The translations under genes and the position numbers were made by a program. A stretch of 64,000 nt of DNA from Polyangiaceae bacterium (lineage in GTDB: Bacteria; Myxococcota_A; Polyangia; Polyangiales; Polyangiaceae). The stretch spans positions 1 to 64,000 of the forward strand of contig JAHBVY010000008.1 in the NCBI GenBank assembly GCA_019637265.1. Direction: 5' to 3'. The notes below the pieces were generated by a model. The model saw nothing but the letters and a program-made list of their open reading frames with translations, did no database searches and had not been told where the DNA came from. Shown piece by piece: positions 53,858-63,600 of this stretch; the first letter of the stretch is position 1; every line of letters begins with the position of its first letter.

Positions 53858-55645
53858 CTACCAGCTCGCGCGCAGCAGGGTGCGCTCGGCGGCTGCCAGG
53901 TACACGTGGAGCGCGAGCCAGGCGCGCGCAGGGCCGGTGCGAGAGGTGAGCTGGGTGAGCACGCGCGCGGCGCTCGGTGCCATGGCTCGCTCGAGCCGAG
54001 CGGCTTCGCGCAGCACCTCGCTCATGGCGGCGGTGGGGAGGCTGCGGGCACCTGCTAGCGTCATGCGCTCGGCGCGGCGGCGGAGCGGCACGAACAGCGC
54101 GGGGATGGCGTGCGGGGCCCACGCAGGTGGGCTCGCGCCTGAGGGAAGCTCGGGGTTGGTGCGCTCCTGGGCGTGGTCTTGCGGGATCTGTGCTTTGCCG
54201 ATGCGGTCGTAGTCGAGCGAGAGCCAGCCTAGGTCGTCAGGTTGTTGGACATTGGGCTCGCCTGAGTCGGGCGTAGCTGAGGGTGCGTGCGCCCCCTCGT
54301 CAGTCGCCGGTGTGAAGCGCAAGGCGATGGGCTCGAGCGCCGCGCCCGACTCGTGGAGCCGCAGGCACAGCTCGAGCGGCGGCGCGTGCTCCGCCAAGCG
54401 GGTGAGGTTGTCGCGCGCGGCGAAGCGCAGATCGTCCACCGCGATGACGAGCGGGATGAGGCCCTCGCCGCGCACGAGCCAGAAGCGCTCATCGCTCAGC
54501 GCGATGATCCCACGTAAAAAGATCAATCGACTGTCTTCATGACGATCGGCACGCGCGAGTTGATCCGTGAGCGGCACGTCGAAGAGCGGCGCCATCAGTG
54601 AGGCGTCGTGCGCCGTGGCCGAGCAGACCACGTTCTTGCCTGCGCCGAGTCGCCCATCGTCCGAGACCTCCGCGCGCAGGAACAAGAGGCCGCGCTTCAC
54701 GGCTTGGCGATGCGTCAGCGAGACCTCGCCGAAGCGCAGCTGTGCGCCGTACGCGTCGCGTGCTCGCTCGATGTCTCCGGGGAGCACCTCCTGCGCGGAG
54801 TAGACGCGGCGACCATCGGTGAAGTAGCTGACCACCCCCGCGTAGCCCTTCTTCAGCACCGGAGAGCTGGCGATGCCCATCAGCTTCAGTCCGGAGCGAG
54901 GCGAGTAGCGCCGCCGCGCGGCGCCTATGAAGCTCGTGTCCCCAGCGCGTAGACGATCGGCGATGAGCAGCAGCTCGGCGAGCTGGGCGCTCGCCTCACC
55001 GAGGCGAAACGTGGGGCGCCGCTCGCGCAAGTCGCGCGCGGCCTCGAACACCGCGAGCACCGCCGACTCGAGGCGGACTAGCCCCGCGAGGCGACAGGCG
55101 TGCGCCGTGCGCAAGAGCTCCCCCAGGCGCAAGGTGCCCATCTGCGCCAGCCCCACTTCGAGCACCACCTCACCACAGCGCCAGGCCTCGGCCGCCGCCG
55201 CGCGCTGCGCCGGCGAGAGCCGCGCATCGTCAGCTGCGTCGTCAGGCGTCGTGCGCTGTGCGTCGCTAGAGCCTCCAGGCGCCGCGCTCCGAGCCGACGA
55301 GAGTCGCGCGCGCTGTGCATCGCCTGGCGCCGTGTCCCCATCAGGAGCGTCCCCATCAGGAGCCTCTCCATCGAGTGCTGAGCCCTCCGCGATGAGCGGC
55401 AGCACGCTCACCACCGCCAGCACATGGAAGCAGCGCGGCGAGAGTAGGCAGGTACACTGAATATCACTGGCCGCGGCGATCTGTGCAGTGAAGCTGACCG
55501 TCTCCGCGCCGGTGCTGACCGCACCCGCTCGCCACTCCCACCCCTCGGCGACGCGCGGGTCGGCGTCGAGCTTCTTCGCCGCGCGCGAGGCCACGCTCGC
55601 GGTGATGCTGACCAGCGCGCTGGGGGTGATGTGAGGGCGGCTCAC
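53858..55645 (-). CDS. SWIM zinc-finger protein, last gene of the MoxR-VWA cassette
   Basis: A 595-residue soluble protein. The SWIM motif is CTC..CFH: Cys64, Cys66, Cys72 and His74 in IQCTCLLSPRCFHVL. A Pro/Asp/Ala-rich linker (about 95-150) follows, then a long alpha/beta region without known motifs. SWIM domains bind DNA or proteins. The start is GTG at 55645, overlapping the DUF5682-VWA stop by 4 nt (GTGA). It is the most downstream member of the four-gene set. Confidence 0.82.
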   Translation of the reverse strand: MSRPHITPSALVSITASVASRAAKKLDADPRVAEGWEWRAGAVSTGAETVSFTAQIAAASDIQCTCLLSPRCFHVLAVVSVLPLIAEGSALDGEAPDGDAPDGDTAPGDAQRARLSSARSAAPGGSSDAQRTTPDDAADDARLSPAQRAAAAEAWRCGEVVLEVGLAQMGTLRLGELLRTAHACRLAGLVRLESAVLAVFEAARDLRERRPTFRLGEASAQLAELLLIADRLRAGDTSFIGAARRRYSPRSGLKLMGIASSPVLKKGYAGVVSYFTDGRRVYSAQEVLPGDIERARDAYGAQLRFGEVSLTHRQAVKRGLLFLRAEVSDDGRLGAGKNVVCSATAHDASLMAPLFDVPLTDQLARADRHEDSRLIFLRGIIALSDERFWLVRGEGLIPLVIAVDDLRFAARDNLTRLAEHAPPLELCLRLHESGAALEPIALRFTPATDEGAHAPSATPDSGEPNVQQPDDLGWLSLDYDRIGKAQIPQDHAQERTNPELPSGASPPAWAPHAIPALFVPLRRRAERMTLAGARSLPTAAMSEVLREAARLERAMAPSAARVLTQLTSRTGPARAWLALHVYLAAAERTLLRASW

Positions 55646-58600
55646 CGATTGCCCCCGCGGATGACGTCGCGCACCCAGCCCGCCAGCTCGAGCGGGCTCA
55701 GCGCAGCGATGGGCATGCCCGCGGCCACCAGTTGGGAGGCGATGGCGGCCCCGTAGCGCGGAGCCTGCTTCTCACCGAGCGCTGCCAGGCCGAGCAGCGT
55801 GCTGCCGCCTTCTACGAGCGCGCGCACCTCGGCCACCAAGGCGCTGACCGGGCCACCCTCTTCAAAGTCAGATACCATGACGATGATGCTGCGCTGCGGC
55901 ACTCGCAGGAGGTCTCGCGCGTAGCGGAGGCCCTTCGCGAGCAAGGTGCCGCCGCCGATGCGCACCGAGAGCAAGAGCTCGAGGGGATCTTTCACGTGGT
56001 CACTCAAGTCCACCACGCGGTCATTCACGGTGATGAAATGCGTCGTCACCGCTGGCAGCGCCCCTAAAATCCCCGCCATCATCGCGGCGTGGATCACGGA
56101 GGGCTCCATGGATCCGGAGACATCCACCACCAGCACCAAGTGCCAATCCAGGCTCTGCTTCGCGCGCGTGCGGAACACGAAGTGACGGGGCAAGAGGCGC
56201 ACGGCGCCTTCATGGACATGAGCGCTGTCCAAATTGGCGCGCACGGTGCGACGTAAGTCGAGCGGACCGGTCGGGCGCCGCGTCGCGCGGGGAGTCGCCA
56301 AACCCACGAGCGCGGGGCGCGTCTGGGTGCTGAGCTCCTGCACCAGCGCGTCCACCACGCGCTGCGCGAGTCGCTTCAGGGGCTGAAGCTCAGCCTCCGA
56401 GAGCCCGCCCTTGAGCGACAGGATCTGCTCGAGCAGGCCAATGGACGGTGTGACCTGCTCCGGGTCGAGCAGCGTCAGCGCGGCGCTCTCCCCCGCGGCC
56501 GCCGCGCGCCCGAGCACCTCCTCACGCACGCGTTCACCGAACAGCTGCGCGAGCTCATCGCCCCACTCCCGCGCCGTGGGGTACTCCGAGTCCGTACCGG
56601 CGCGCGATTCTTCGCCATGACCGCCGTAGAGCTCATCGAGCGCGATCCCATAGCGCGTCACCAGCGGCGCTCGGCACTCGCGTGACCTCCCGAGCATCAG
56701 GCGCAGGCGGTCATGTAAACCGATCTGTTTCGGGGGGATCGGGGGGTTTGGCATCTCGCTGCGTGTCGCTGATAGGGCGCTATCATCGGGCGTCACCGCG
56801 CGTGTGCGGTGCGTTGCTTCCGCTGGGTGGGGCTCCGTAGGGCTCAGATCCAGCGCTTCGAGCGCAGCCAAGCCTGCGCGATCGGCGTGAGCGAGCGCCT
56901 CGAGCTCCTCTGGGTCTAGATCGAGCTCCAGGCTGGTGAGCGGCGCGCCGAGCGCTTCGAGGAGGCGCGCTCGGGCAGCCGTGGAGAGCACGTCGAAGCC
57001 CGCGCGCAGCGACGGCAGGCGCGCCAAGAAGCGCTCGTCCGTGAGGCTGTCTATACCCTCCAGCACCGCCGTGATGAACCGCGGATCGCCCTCGAAGCTC
57101 GCACCCGAGAGCAGCAGCGCGCCACGGATCAAGCCCGCGCGCTCGGTCGAGGCGGTCACGTCACCATCCAGCCCGTGTTCGAACCACGACACGAAGGTGG
57201 TGAAGAAGCGGAGGCTGGCGTCTGGACCAAGTGCGTCGTTGGAGGGTTCGCTAGCGTCCTCTTCAGGTGCGTCGTCGGTGCTCGCCGGGGTGTGCGCGCT
57301 GGCGTCCTCTTCAGGTGCGTCGTTGGAGGGTTCGCTAGCGTCCTCTTCGGGCGCGTCGTCGGCGCTCGCCAGCGCAGCGTCCTGAGCGATCAGCGCGCCC
57401 GCCGCGTGCCCCGCGCCTCGCATCAGCGGGCTACCCTCCGCCGCGAAGGTGCTCAGCGTGTGACGCAGTGAGGCGAGATCGCGCCCGCCGAGCAGCCCTA
57501 TCAGCTCCGCCAGGGCGCGCACGTCATCGTCATTATCACTGCCTAATAGCCCCATCGAGGCCGCGAGCGCCGCGAGCTCCAGCGCTTCACGCGCGGTCGC
57601 CGCGTCGGCGGTGACCGAGTCGCCCGTCATCGTGGGTAGCTGCCGCTCGGCGAGCCGAGCGCAGACGAAGAGCGCCTGGGTGAGCTGCGGCACGCTCGCG
57701 CTCGCCGTGAACAGCTCCGGGAGCCGCGCGAGCAGCTCACTCACTAGCGCTTCGAGGCCCGCCTCCACCGCGCGCGTGAACAGCCCGAGCCAAGCCTGGG
57801 CGGTGTTCTCTTCGCCATCGCCGAGGCGCGCGAGCGCGCGGCGGAGCCTCCCGGTGGCTGCGGCTTCGGGCGTGGCGCCGTACATGCCACCGAGCTCGAG
57901 GTGAGCGCTGGTCTGCGCCGTCCAGCGCACGCGCGCTCGTGTGGTGAGGGTGGCTACCTGCGCGCGGGCTCCGGTGAGCCCACCCCCCAGCGCTTCGGTG
58001 TAGGCCACGTCACAGGCGCCGAGCTGACCCAAGAACACCAGGCGCCGCCGATCGAGCTCCGAGCGGTGTGGATCCAGCGTGAGGTCCTTGCCGTCCTTGT
58101 CCCGTGGCCCCGGCAAGCGAAGCTCCGCGGCGAGCGCTTCGGTCGCCACCACGAGGCCGGAGCGCGGCGCCGCGGCGGGCAGCGATCCGCGACGATGCCC
58201 TACCAGCACCACCTCCAGCGCTCGCGCGAGCACGCGGCCGCGCCCGAGCGGCTCACCCTGCGCCATGGCGCACCCGACCGCCTCCAGCAGCTCGCGTCGG
58301 CTGGGCCCCCGCTGGCCACGCAGCGCCGCGAGGTCGTGCGCCATCCGCGCGGCTTCAGTCAGATCAGCGAACGAGGCCACGTGGCGCCTCGCGCGGAGCT
58401 CGCGGGCGATCTCCACCAAGAGCTGCGGCAGCACCTCCTCCAGCCCCACGCCGCGGCGGAAGCACTCGTAAGCGAGCTGTACCAGCCGTGGATCCTCGAT
58501 GCCCGCCGGGTAGCCCGAGCGCGCGTCGAGCAGCTCGAAGTCGTAGGGCACCATCGCGCCCACGGGTGAGGCCTCACGGTCAGCGCTGATTAGTAAATCT

Positions 58601-59361
58601 GATTGACTGTCACTGGTCTCGGTGGGCTTGCTGGGGCCGGGCTCACAAGAGCGCTCAGCTAGGGCGTCCTCCTCATCGCTCATGGGCGGCGCTTCCAAGA
58701 GCGGCGTTTCGAGCAGCGCGTTGGCATGGAACGCCCCGATGATGGCGCACACCCGCGCGCCGGGCTCAGCCAGCGCGCGCCGCACGCATCGCCGCATGTG
58801 CGCCTCGCGCAGCCGATCTTCGAGGCGCACGCCTCCGCCGCGCAGCGCCTCGGCGCGCAAGAGCCAACCGAAGGCGAGCGCCGCGCGCCTGAGCGCCTCT
58901 GGCTCGGCGGGCGCGCGCGCCTCCACCAGGGTGTCCCAGTCATGGGCAGTGAAGCTGCCTGAATCGGGGAGGGCGCTCTCGTATGGCGTTGCCAGCTCGA
59001 CGACGGCGCGCGCGGCCACGGGGCGATCGATCGCCTCCACCGGAACGCCGCGCCCGAGCGCCCAACGGATCGCCACCAGCTCCGGCGAGAAGTCGGCGAA
59101 GGGGTAGAAGGCGAGGCCACCCGGACCCGTCGCCGAGAGCGCCACCGGCGCTTCGAGATCGGGCGCGCCGAGCCAGGGCAACCAAGCGCCCAAGTCCGCG
59201 GGCAGCTCGATCAACACGCGCGTCGGGGCGAAGGCCTCGAGCAGTGTCGGCATCACCGCGGCCAGCGCCGCCGAGTGGTGGCGCACGCCGATCAGGTGAG
59301 GCGCCTGAGAGGCGGTCAGCGCGTCAGGCGCCGCGCGGGGATCCAGCTCGGCCAGCTTCAC
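55642..59361 (-). CDS. DUF5682-VWA fusion protein
   Basis: A 1239-residue protein. The N-terminal DUF5682 domain (TraB/ChaN-like) begins HLIGVRHHSAALAAVM and contains VLIELPADLGAWLPWL. The middle is helical and holds a repeated acidic linker (DAPEEDASEPSNDAPEEDAS, about 670-715). The C-terminal VWA domain has the MIDAS motif DVSGS (about 1078) and further VSDFEEGG. In actinobacterial clusters DUF5682 and VWA are usually separate genes, so the fusion is notable. The start was set at GTG 59361, which overlaps the MoxR stop by 4 nt (GTGA); the frame extends to 59400. Confidence 0.85.
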   Translation of the reverse strand: MKLAELDPRAAPDALTASQAPHLIGVRHHSAALAAVMPTLLEAFAPTRVLIELPADLGAWLPWLGAPDLEAPVALSATGPGGLAFYPFADFSPELVAIRWALGRGVPVEAIDRPVAARAVVELATPYESALPDSGSFTAHDWDTLVEARAPAEPEALRRAALAFGWLLRAEALRGGGVRLEDRLREAHMRRCVRRALAEPGARVCAIIGAFHANALLETPLLEAPPMSDEEDALAERSCEPGPSKPTETSDSQSDLLISADREASPVGAMVPYDFELLDARSGYPAGIEDPRLVQLAYECFRRGVGLEEVLPQLLVEIARELRARRHVASFADLTEAARMAHDLAALRGQRGPSRRELLEAVGCAMAQGEPLGRGRVLARALEVVLVGHRRGSLPAAAPRSGLVVATEALAAELRLPGPRDKDGKDLTLDPHRSELDRRRLVFLGQLGACDVAYTEALGGGLTGARAQVATLTTRARVRWTAQTSAHLELGGMYGATPEAAATGRLRRALARLGDGEENTAQAWLGLFTRAVEAGLEALVSELLARLPELFTASASVPQLTQALFVCARLAERQLPTMTGDSVTADAATAREALELAALAASMGLLGSDNDDDVRALAELIGLLGGRDLASLRHTLSTFAAEGSPLMRGAGHAAGALIAQDAALASADDAPEEDASEPSNDAPEEDASAHTPASTDDAPEEDASEPSNDALGPDASLRFFTTFVSWFEHGLDGDVTASTERAGLIRGALLLSGASFEGDPRFITAVLEGIDSLTDERFLARLPSLRAGFDVLSTAARARLLEALGAPLTSLELDLDPEELEALAHADRAGLAALEALDLSPTEPHPAEATHRTRAVTPDDSALSATRSEMPNPPIPPKQIGLHDRLRLMLGRSRECRAPLVTRYGIALDELYGGHGEESRAGTDSEYPTAREWGDELAQLFGERVREEVLGRAAAAGESAALTLLDPEQVTPSIGLLEQILSLKGGLSEAELQPLKRLAQRVVDALVQELSTQTRPALVGLATPRATRRPTGPLDLRRTVRANLDSAHVHEGAVRLLPRHFVFRTRAKQSLDWHLVLVVDVSGSMEPSVIHAAMMAGILGALPAVTTHFITVNDRVVDLSDHVKDPLELLLSVRIGGGTLLAKGLRYARDLLRVPQRSIIVMVSDFEEGGPVSALVAEVRALVEGGSTLLGLAALGEKQAPRYGAAIASQLVAAGMPIAALSPLELAGWVRDVIRGGNR
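57231..57370 (-). repeat. Tandem 56-bp repeats coding the acidic linker
   Basis: Near-identical 56-bp copies at 57231-57286 and 57315-57370 (84-bp period), encoding DAPEEDASEPSNDA-type repeats within DUF5682-VWA. Confidence 0.75.
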
Positions 59362-60641
59362 GTCTCGAGCAAGCTGCGCAGCTCGTACAGCGTCTGCCAC
59401 ACCCGCTGCTGGGCATCGGCGCGCTTCCTCACCACACCATCCCAGTAGGCGAGCAGCCTCGCCTGATCCTTGGCTTCATCCTTGGCAACAACACCTGACA
59501 AGTAGCCGGGGACCAGCCCGAGCAGATCACGATCGCTCGGCAAGAACGCGGCGGAGAGCCCGAGCGACGCGGCGACGCCCACCGCCTCCGCCGTGCTCAT
59601 GATCGCCGCCGGCTTGTCCACCGCGTAGCCCTCCTCCGTGCGCCCTAGCCGCAGATCGCGGAACACGGTGACGATCGCCTCGATCACGGCCTCGTCCACC
59701 TCCATCGGCGCTGCAGCGCGCTCGAGCACCTGGCTCGCGCGCGCCTTCACCAAGGCGATTTCGTCCTTCGCGTCGGCGATGGGCGGCACCACCTCGAAGT
59801 TGAAGCGCCGCTTGAGCGCGGCGCTCATCTCGGAGACGCCACGATCCCTGAGGTTCGCCGTGGCGATCACGTTGAAGCCCTCGCGCGCCGCTTCCACGTG
59901 CGCTGCCTCACCGGAGAGCTCCGGCACCGCCAGGCGCCGGTCGCTCAAGATGGAGACCAGCGCGTCTTGCACCTCCGGCAGGCAGCGCGTGATCTCCTCG
60001 ATGCGCGCGATGGATCCAGCGCGCATGGCCGTCAGGATGGGTGACGGCACGATCGCCTCGGGGTGCGGCCCCTTGGCGAGCAGGGCCGCGTAGTTCCAGC
60101 CGTAGCGCAGCTGATCTTCCGTGGTGCCCGCGGTGCCTTGCACGGTGAGGGCCGAGGTGCCGCTGATCGCCGCCGCCAAGAGCTCCGAGAGCATCGACTT
60201 CGCGGTGCCCGGCTCGCCCACCAAGAGCAGGCCGCGCTCGCCAGCCAGCGTGATCACCGAGCGCTCCACGAGCGCCCGGTCTCCCACGAACTTCGGCGTG
60301 ATCACCCTGCGCGTGGCTTCGTCAGCTAGGCTACCTGGCGGCTTCGCGCTGTCCTTCGCGCTCACGGCGCCCTTCGGGAGGCTGAGCAGCTCACCGCTGG
60401 ACCCCATCACGAACATCACCACCGCCGCGGCGGTCATGCGAAACCCCTTGGGCTTGCGCCCCGGATCCCAACGCTCGAGGAAGGCCAGCTCATCTTGGTA
60501 GAGCACTTCGGGCGGCGGCGACTGCACGCGCGCGCGTGCCTCACCCTGCGCCTGCGAGCCCTGCGCCTGCGAGCCGCCCTGCGCCCGCGAGCCCTGCGCT
60601 TCGCGCTGCGCCGCTCCGCCTCGCTTCTTGGGAGTCGTCAT
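59358..60641 (-). CDS. MoxR-like AAA+ ATPase
   Basis: A 427-residue AAA+ protein. An N-terminal Gln/Ala/Gly repeat (about 16-40) precedes the ATPase. Walker A is GEPGTAKS (142-149). The Walker B-like acidic segment is IARIEEITRCLPEVQ. Sensor 1 is VIATANLRDRG and the Arg finger is ALKRRFNFE. MoxR ATPases work with VWA proteins as chaperone-like remodelling machines; the neighbouring VWA gene fits. ATG at 60641 overlaps the upstream stop by 4 nt (ATGA). Confidence 0.9.
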   Translation of the reverse strand: MTTPKKRGGAAQREAQGSRAQGGSQAQGSQAQGEARARVQSPPPEVLYQDELAFLERWDPGRKPKGFRMTAAAVVMFVMGSSGELLSLPKGAVSAKDSAKPPGSLADEATRRVITPKFVGDRALVERSVITLAGERGLLLVGEPGTAKSMLSELLAAAISGTSALTVQGTAGTTEDQLRYGWNYAALLAKGPHPEAIVPSPILTAMRAGSIARIEEITRCLPEVQDALVSILSDRRLAVPELSGEAAHVEAAREGFNVIATANLRDRGVSEMSAALKRRFNFEVVPPIADAKDEIALVKARASQVLERAAAPMEVDEAVIEAIVTVFRDLRLGRTEEGYAVDKPAAIMSTAEAVGVAASLGLSAAFLPSDRDLLGLVPGYLSGVVAKDEAKDQARLLAYWDGVVRKRADAQQRVWQTLYELRSLLET

Positions 60642-63600
60642 GACTTCTTCTTCGCCCCACGCTTGGCGGGCTTCTTCTCGACGTCCTCGAAGCCGGGCTT
60701 GTCACCCGCCATCCAGCGCGCCCACGCCGCCTGGAACGCCTGGTGCGCGGGCACGCTCAAGAGCGACTGCACCTCATACGTCCCAAGCTCGTACAGCTTG
60801 GCGCGATACGCCTCCATCGGGACCCTACCCGCGCCCTTCTCCCACGCGCCGGGCAAGAACACGTCGCGCCCCGCGCGCTCGCGCTTGCCCTCGATGAGCA
60901 GCTCCTGCTTCACCAGCGCGTTGCACGCCTGCTGATAACGCGCTGGCTTCCAGCCATTCACCTCGCAGATCAGCTTTTTATTGGGGTTTGGCAAGGTCAG
61001 CATCTGAAGGTAGAGGGCCGCCGCATCCGCGTCCACGCCCAGCTTTGCAGCGCTCGTTGTCACGAGCTCCTTCGCGGACTGCTGCGGGTTCAGCTCATAG
61101 CCGCCGGCTTCCACTTCCGTGTCTTCGATCCTCGCGATGAGCGCCTCACACGCGTCTGACATCAAGTAGGCAGCCCGGCGCGCGACGTGTTGCACGTGCA
61201 GGCCGCCCTCTCCATCGCTCGAGGAGTCGAAGTAGGGCTGCACCTCCGCTCGGTGTGTGCGGAGGCGCGCCGTGCGCACGTGGAGCGCCACGGAGTACTT
61301 CGCGGTCAGCGCGATCACGGTGCCGTTATCGCGTCCAGTGCGCTGCTCCTTGTCCAGGGTGACCTCGATGGGTTTGCCGCCGACGCGCTCGAACAGCGCG
61401 CGCGACGCCTTTTCGTCCGTGGTCCACAGGTTGCCCAGGTCGACCAGCAGGGCTGGGTCCTCGAGCAGCGCCCGCACCCGGCGGTAGAGCGCGGGGAGCG
61501 CGCTGCGGTACGCGTCGCCCACCGGCAACTGCGTGCTCAGGAAGGGCACCAAGAACGCGACCGACTCGATCACCTCGCGACCGAACGCGTCGTCGCTCGA
61601 GCCGAGCAGGGTAGCGTCGCCTACCTGAGGGAGCTTGGCCGGCAGCGTGAGCCGTGAGCACTGAGCGTCACCGGCGGTGAGCAGCAGCATGAGCGACCCA
61701 CGCACGCCGAGCGGCAGCGCGTTCGCGTGTTTGTCAAGCAAGGTGACTAAATCTTCGCGCAGCGCCACCGAGTCGCCGAACAGGCGCTGCGCGGTGCGCG
61801 TCAGGCTCGCTGCCACGCTGTCTTCCGCGTCGGCGGGCGCCCAGAAGGCGGCGGGCGTGGTGACGCCACCCGCGCCGGCCACCAGCTCGAGGCGCTGCTC
61901 GTCCGGGAGCGCCTTGAGCAGATCTCGCGCGCGCTTGGCGTCCGCGACCTTGAGGCCCACTTCTGCGCGGAGCTCCTTGCCGAGGAAGTCGTGCTGCCAA
62001 TCGTTCAGGTGGGGCAGGCCCATGAGCACCAAGGTCGCTTCAGCCACTGAGAGCGTGGTCGCCTGCGCCACCTTCTCGGGCGCGCCGCTGTCCCACGGCG
62101 CGGGCCCGCGCGCCGCGAGCTCGCGCAAGAGCTCCGCCACGAAGGCGCGATCGTCCTCCACCGTGAAGCTGCGCTGCGCTTCCAGCGTGGCGTCTTTGGG
62201 GACGCGCAGCTGGCCTTCGAGCAGGACGTGCACGGTCTTGAGATCGTCGTATTGGTAGGCGTCCATACGAAGCAGCCAGCGCGCGCCGTCCACGGAAGCT
62301 ATCCAGGCTTTCTTGTCCTTGGGGCGCGTGAGCAGCGGGGACTTCTCCGGCACCTTCAGCTTGGCGTGGGTGTAGCTCCGCCCCATCAGCCCGCTCGCCG
62401 CGAACCCCTCGAGGAGCGCGACGAGGGTCTCTCGGTGCGCGTCGTCGCGGGCGCGTGACGCCACGAAGCAAGCCAACCTCGCGAGCGAATCCAACGCGCG
62501 CTCCCAGGCAACGGACGAATCCGAGAGCCTCTCGATGGGGCCGCCGTCGAACGCCCGCGCCACGCGCGCCATGTCTGGCACGATGTACCCATTGCCCCAC
62601 CCATCTGTTGGTAGCTGCGGCAGCGCGGCCTTCACCGCGGCGCAACTCGGCCCCGTGCCACCCCCTTCGCTGCTGCCTTGAAGCCGCGCGAGCTCTTGCG
62701 CCGCGCGCGCGGCCTGCACCACCACTCGCGCGGCGCCCGCGCGGATCACCTCGTTCGTCAGCTGCGGCAGGTGCTGCTTCAGCGCCTCCAGCGCGGCGCC
62801 GGGTGGCGCCTCACGATCGTCGTCCAGCTCCTCGTCGCTGAGCGCTTCACGCGCAAGGGTGAGCAGCAAGGTGGTCGCTTCGTCGCTGATGCCGCGCAGC
62901 ACCTCGCTCGCTGCTCCATCGCGCACGCCCAGGTAGTGGAGCCAGGCGCCGCGCGGGATCACCCGGAAGCCCGCGGTCTTCAAGCCGCCCACGCCGAAGA
63001 CGCAGGTTCTGCCTCCCCCTCCGCCGACGAGCACCGCGACCTCCTCATTGGAGGCGTGCCAGGCGTGCCAGGCGCGCACCCCGACGGGCTTCGAGAGCCC
63101 TGGCCAGTCAGCGAGCATGTCTACATGCGGGCCCATCCAGCGCACGCCGTCGATGCGCACGAGCTCCTGATCGCGACCGCCGTAGCGGTCCGCCGCATAC
63201 ACACGCCGGTAGTAGCCGACCAGGCCGTCCTTGAGGCCAAACAGCGATCCTCGAGCGTTCGGCAACGGCTGCAGGAACACGGTTTGGATTTGGTAGCCAT
63301 CCGTCGCCTCCGAGGCCTCACGCACGAAGTCGGGCCACGACGCGCGCCCCTTGCGGCCGGTTCGAGGATCCAGCTCCAGCAGCCGGAACCGCTCGTAGGT
63401 GCTGTGTTTGCTCCAGAACCGCTCACCATCGCTGACGAACGCCGAGTGCGGCACCTTCTTGGGGGTGTCCCCCGCGTGGAGCGCAGGCCCCTCGCCGAGC
63501 GTCACCCCGCCACCTGGGAGTGGCACAGCATCATGGATCCCATTGCCGCGGTAGGCCTGCTCCGTCTCGAACGGAGCCTTGGGCTTGCTCGCCCACACGG

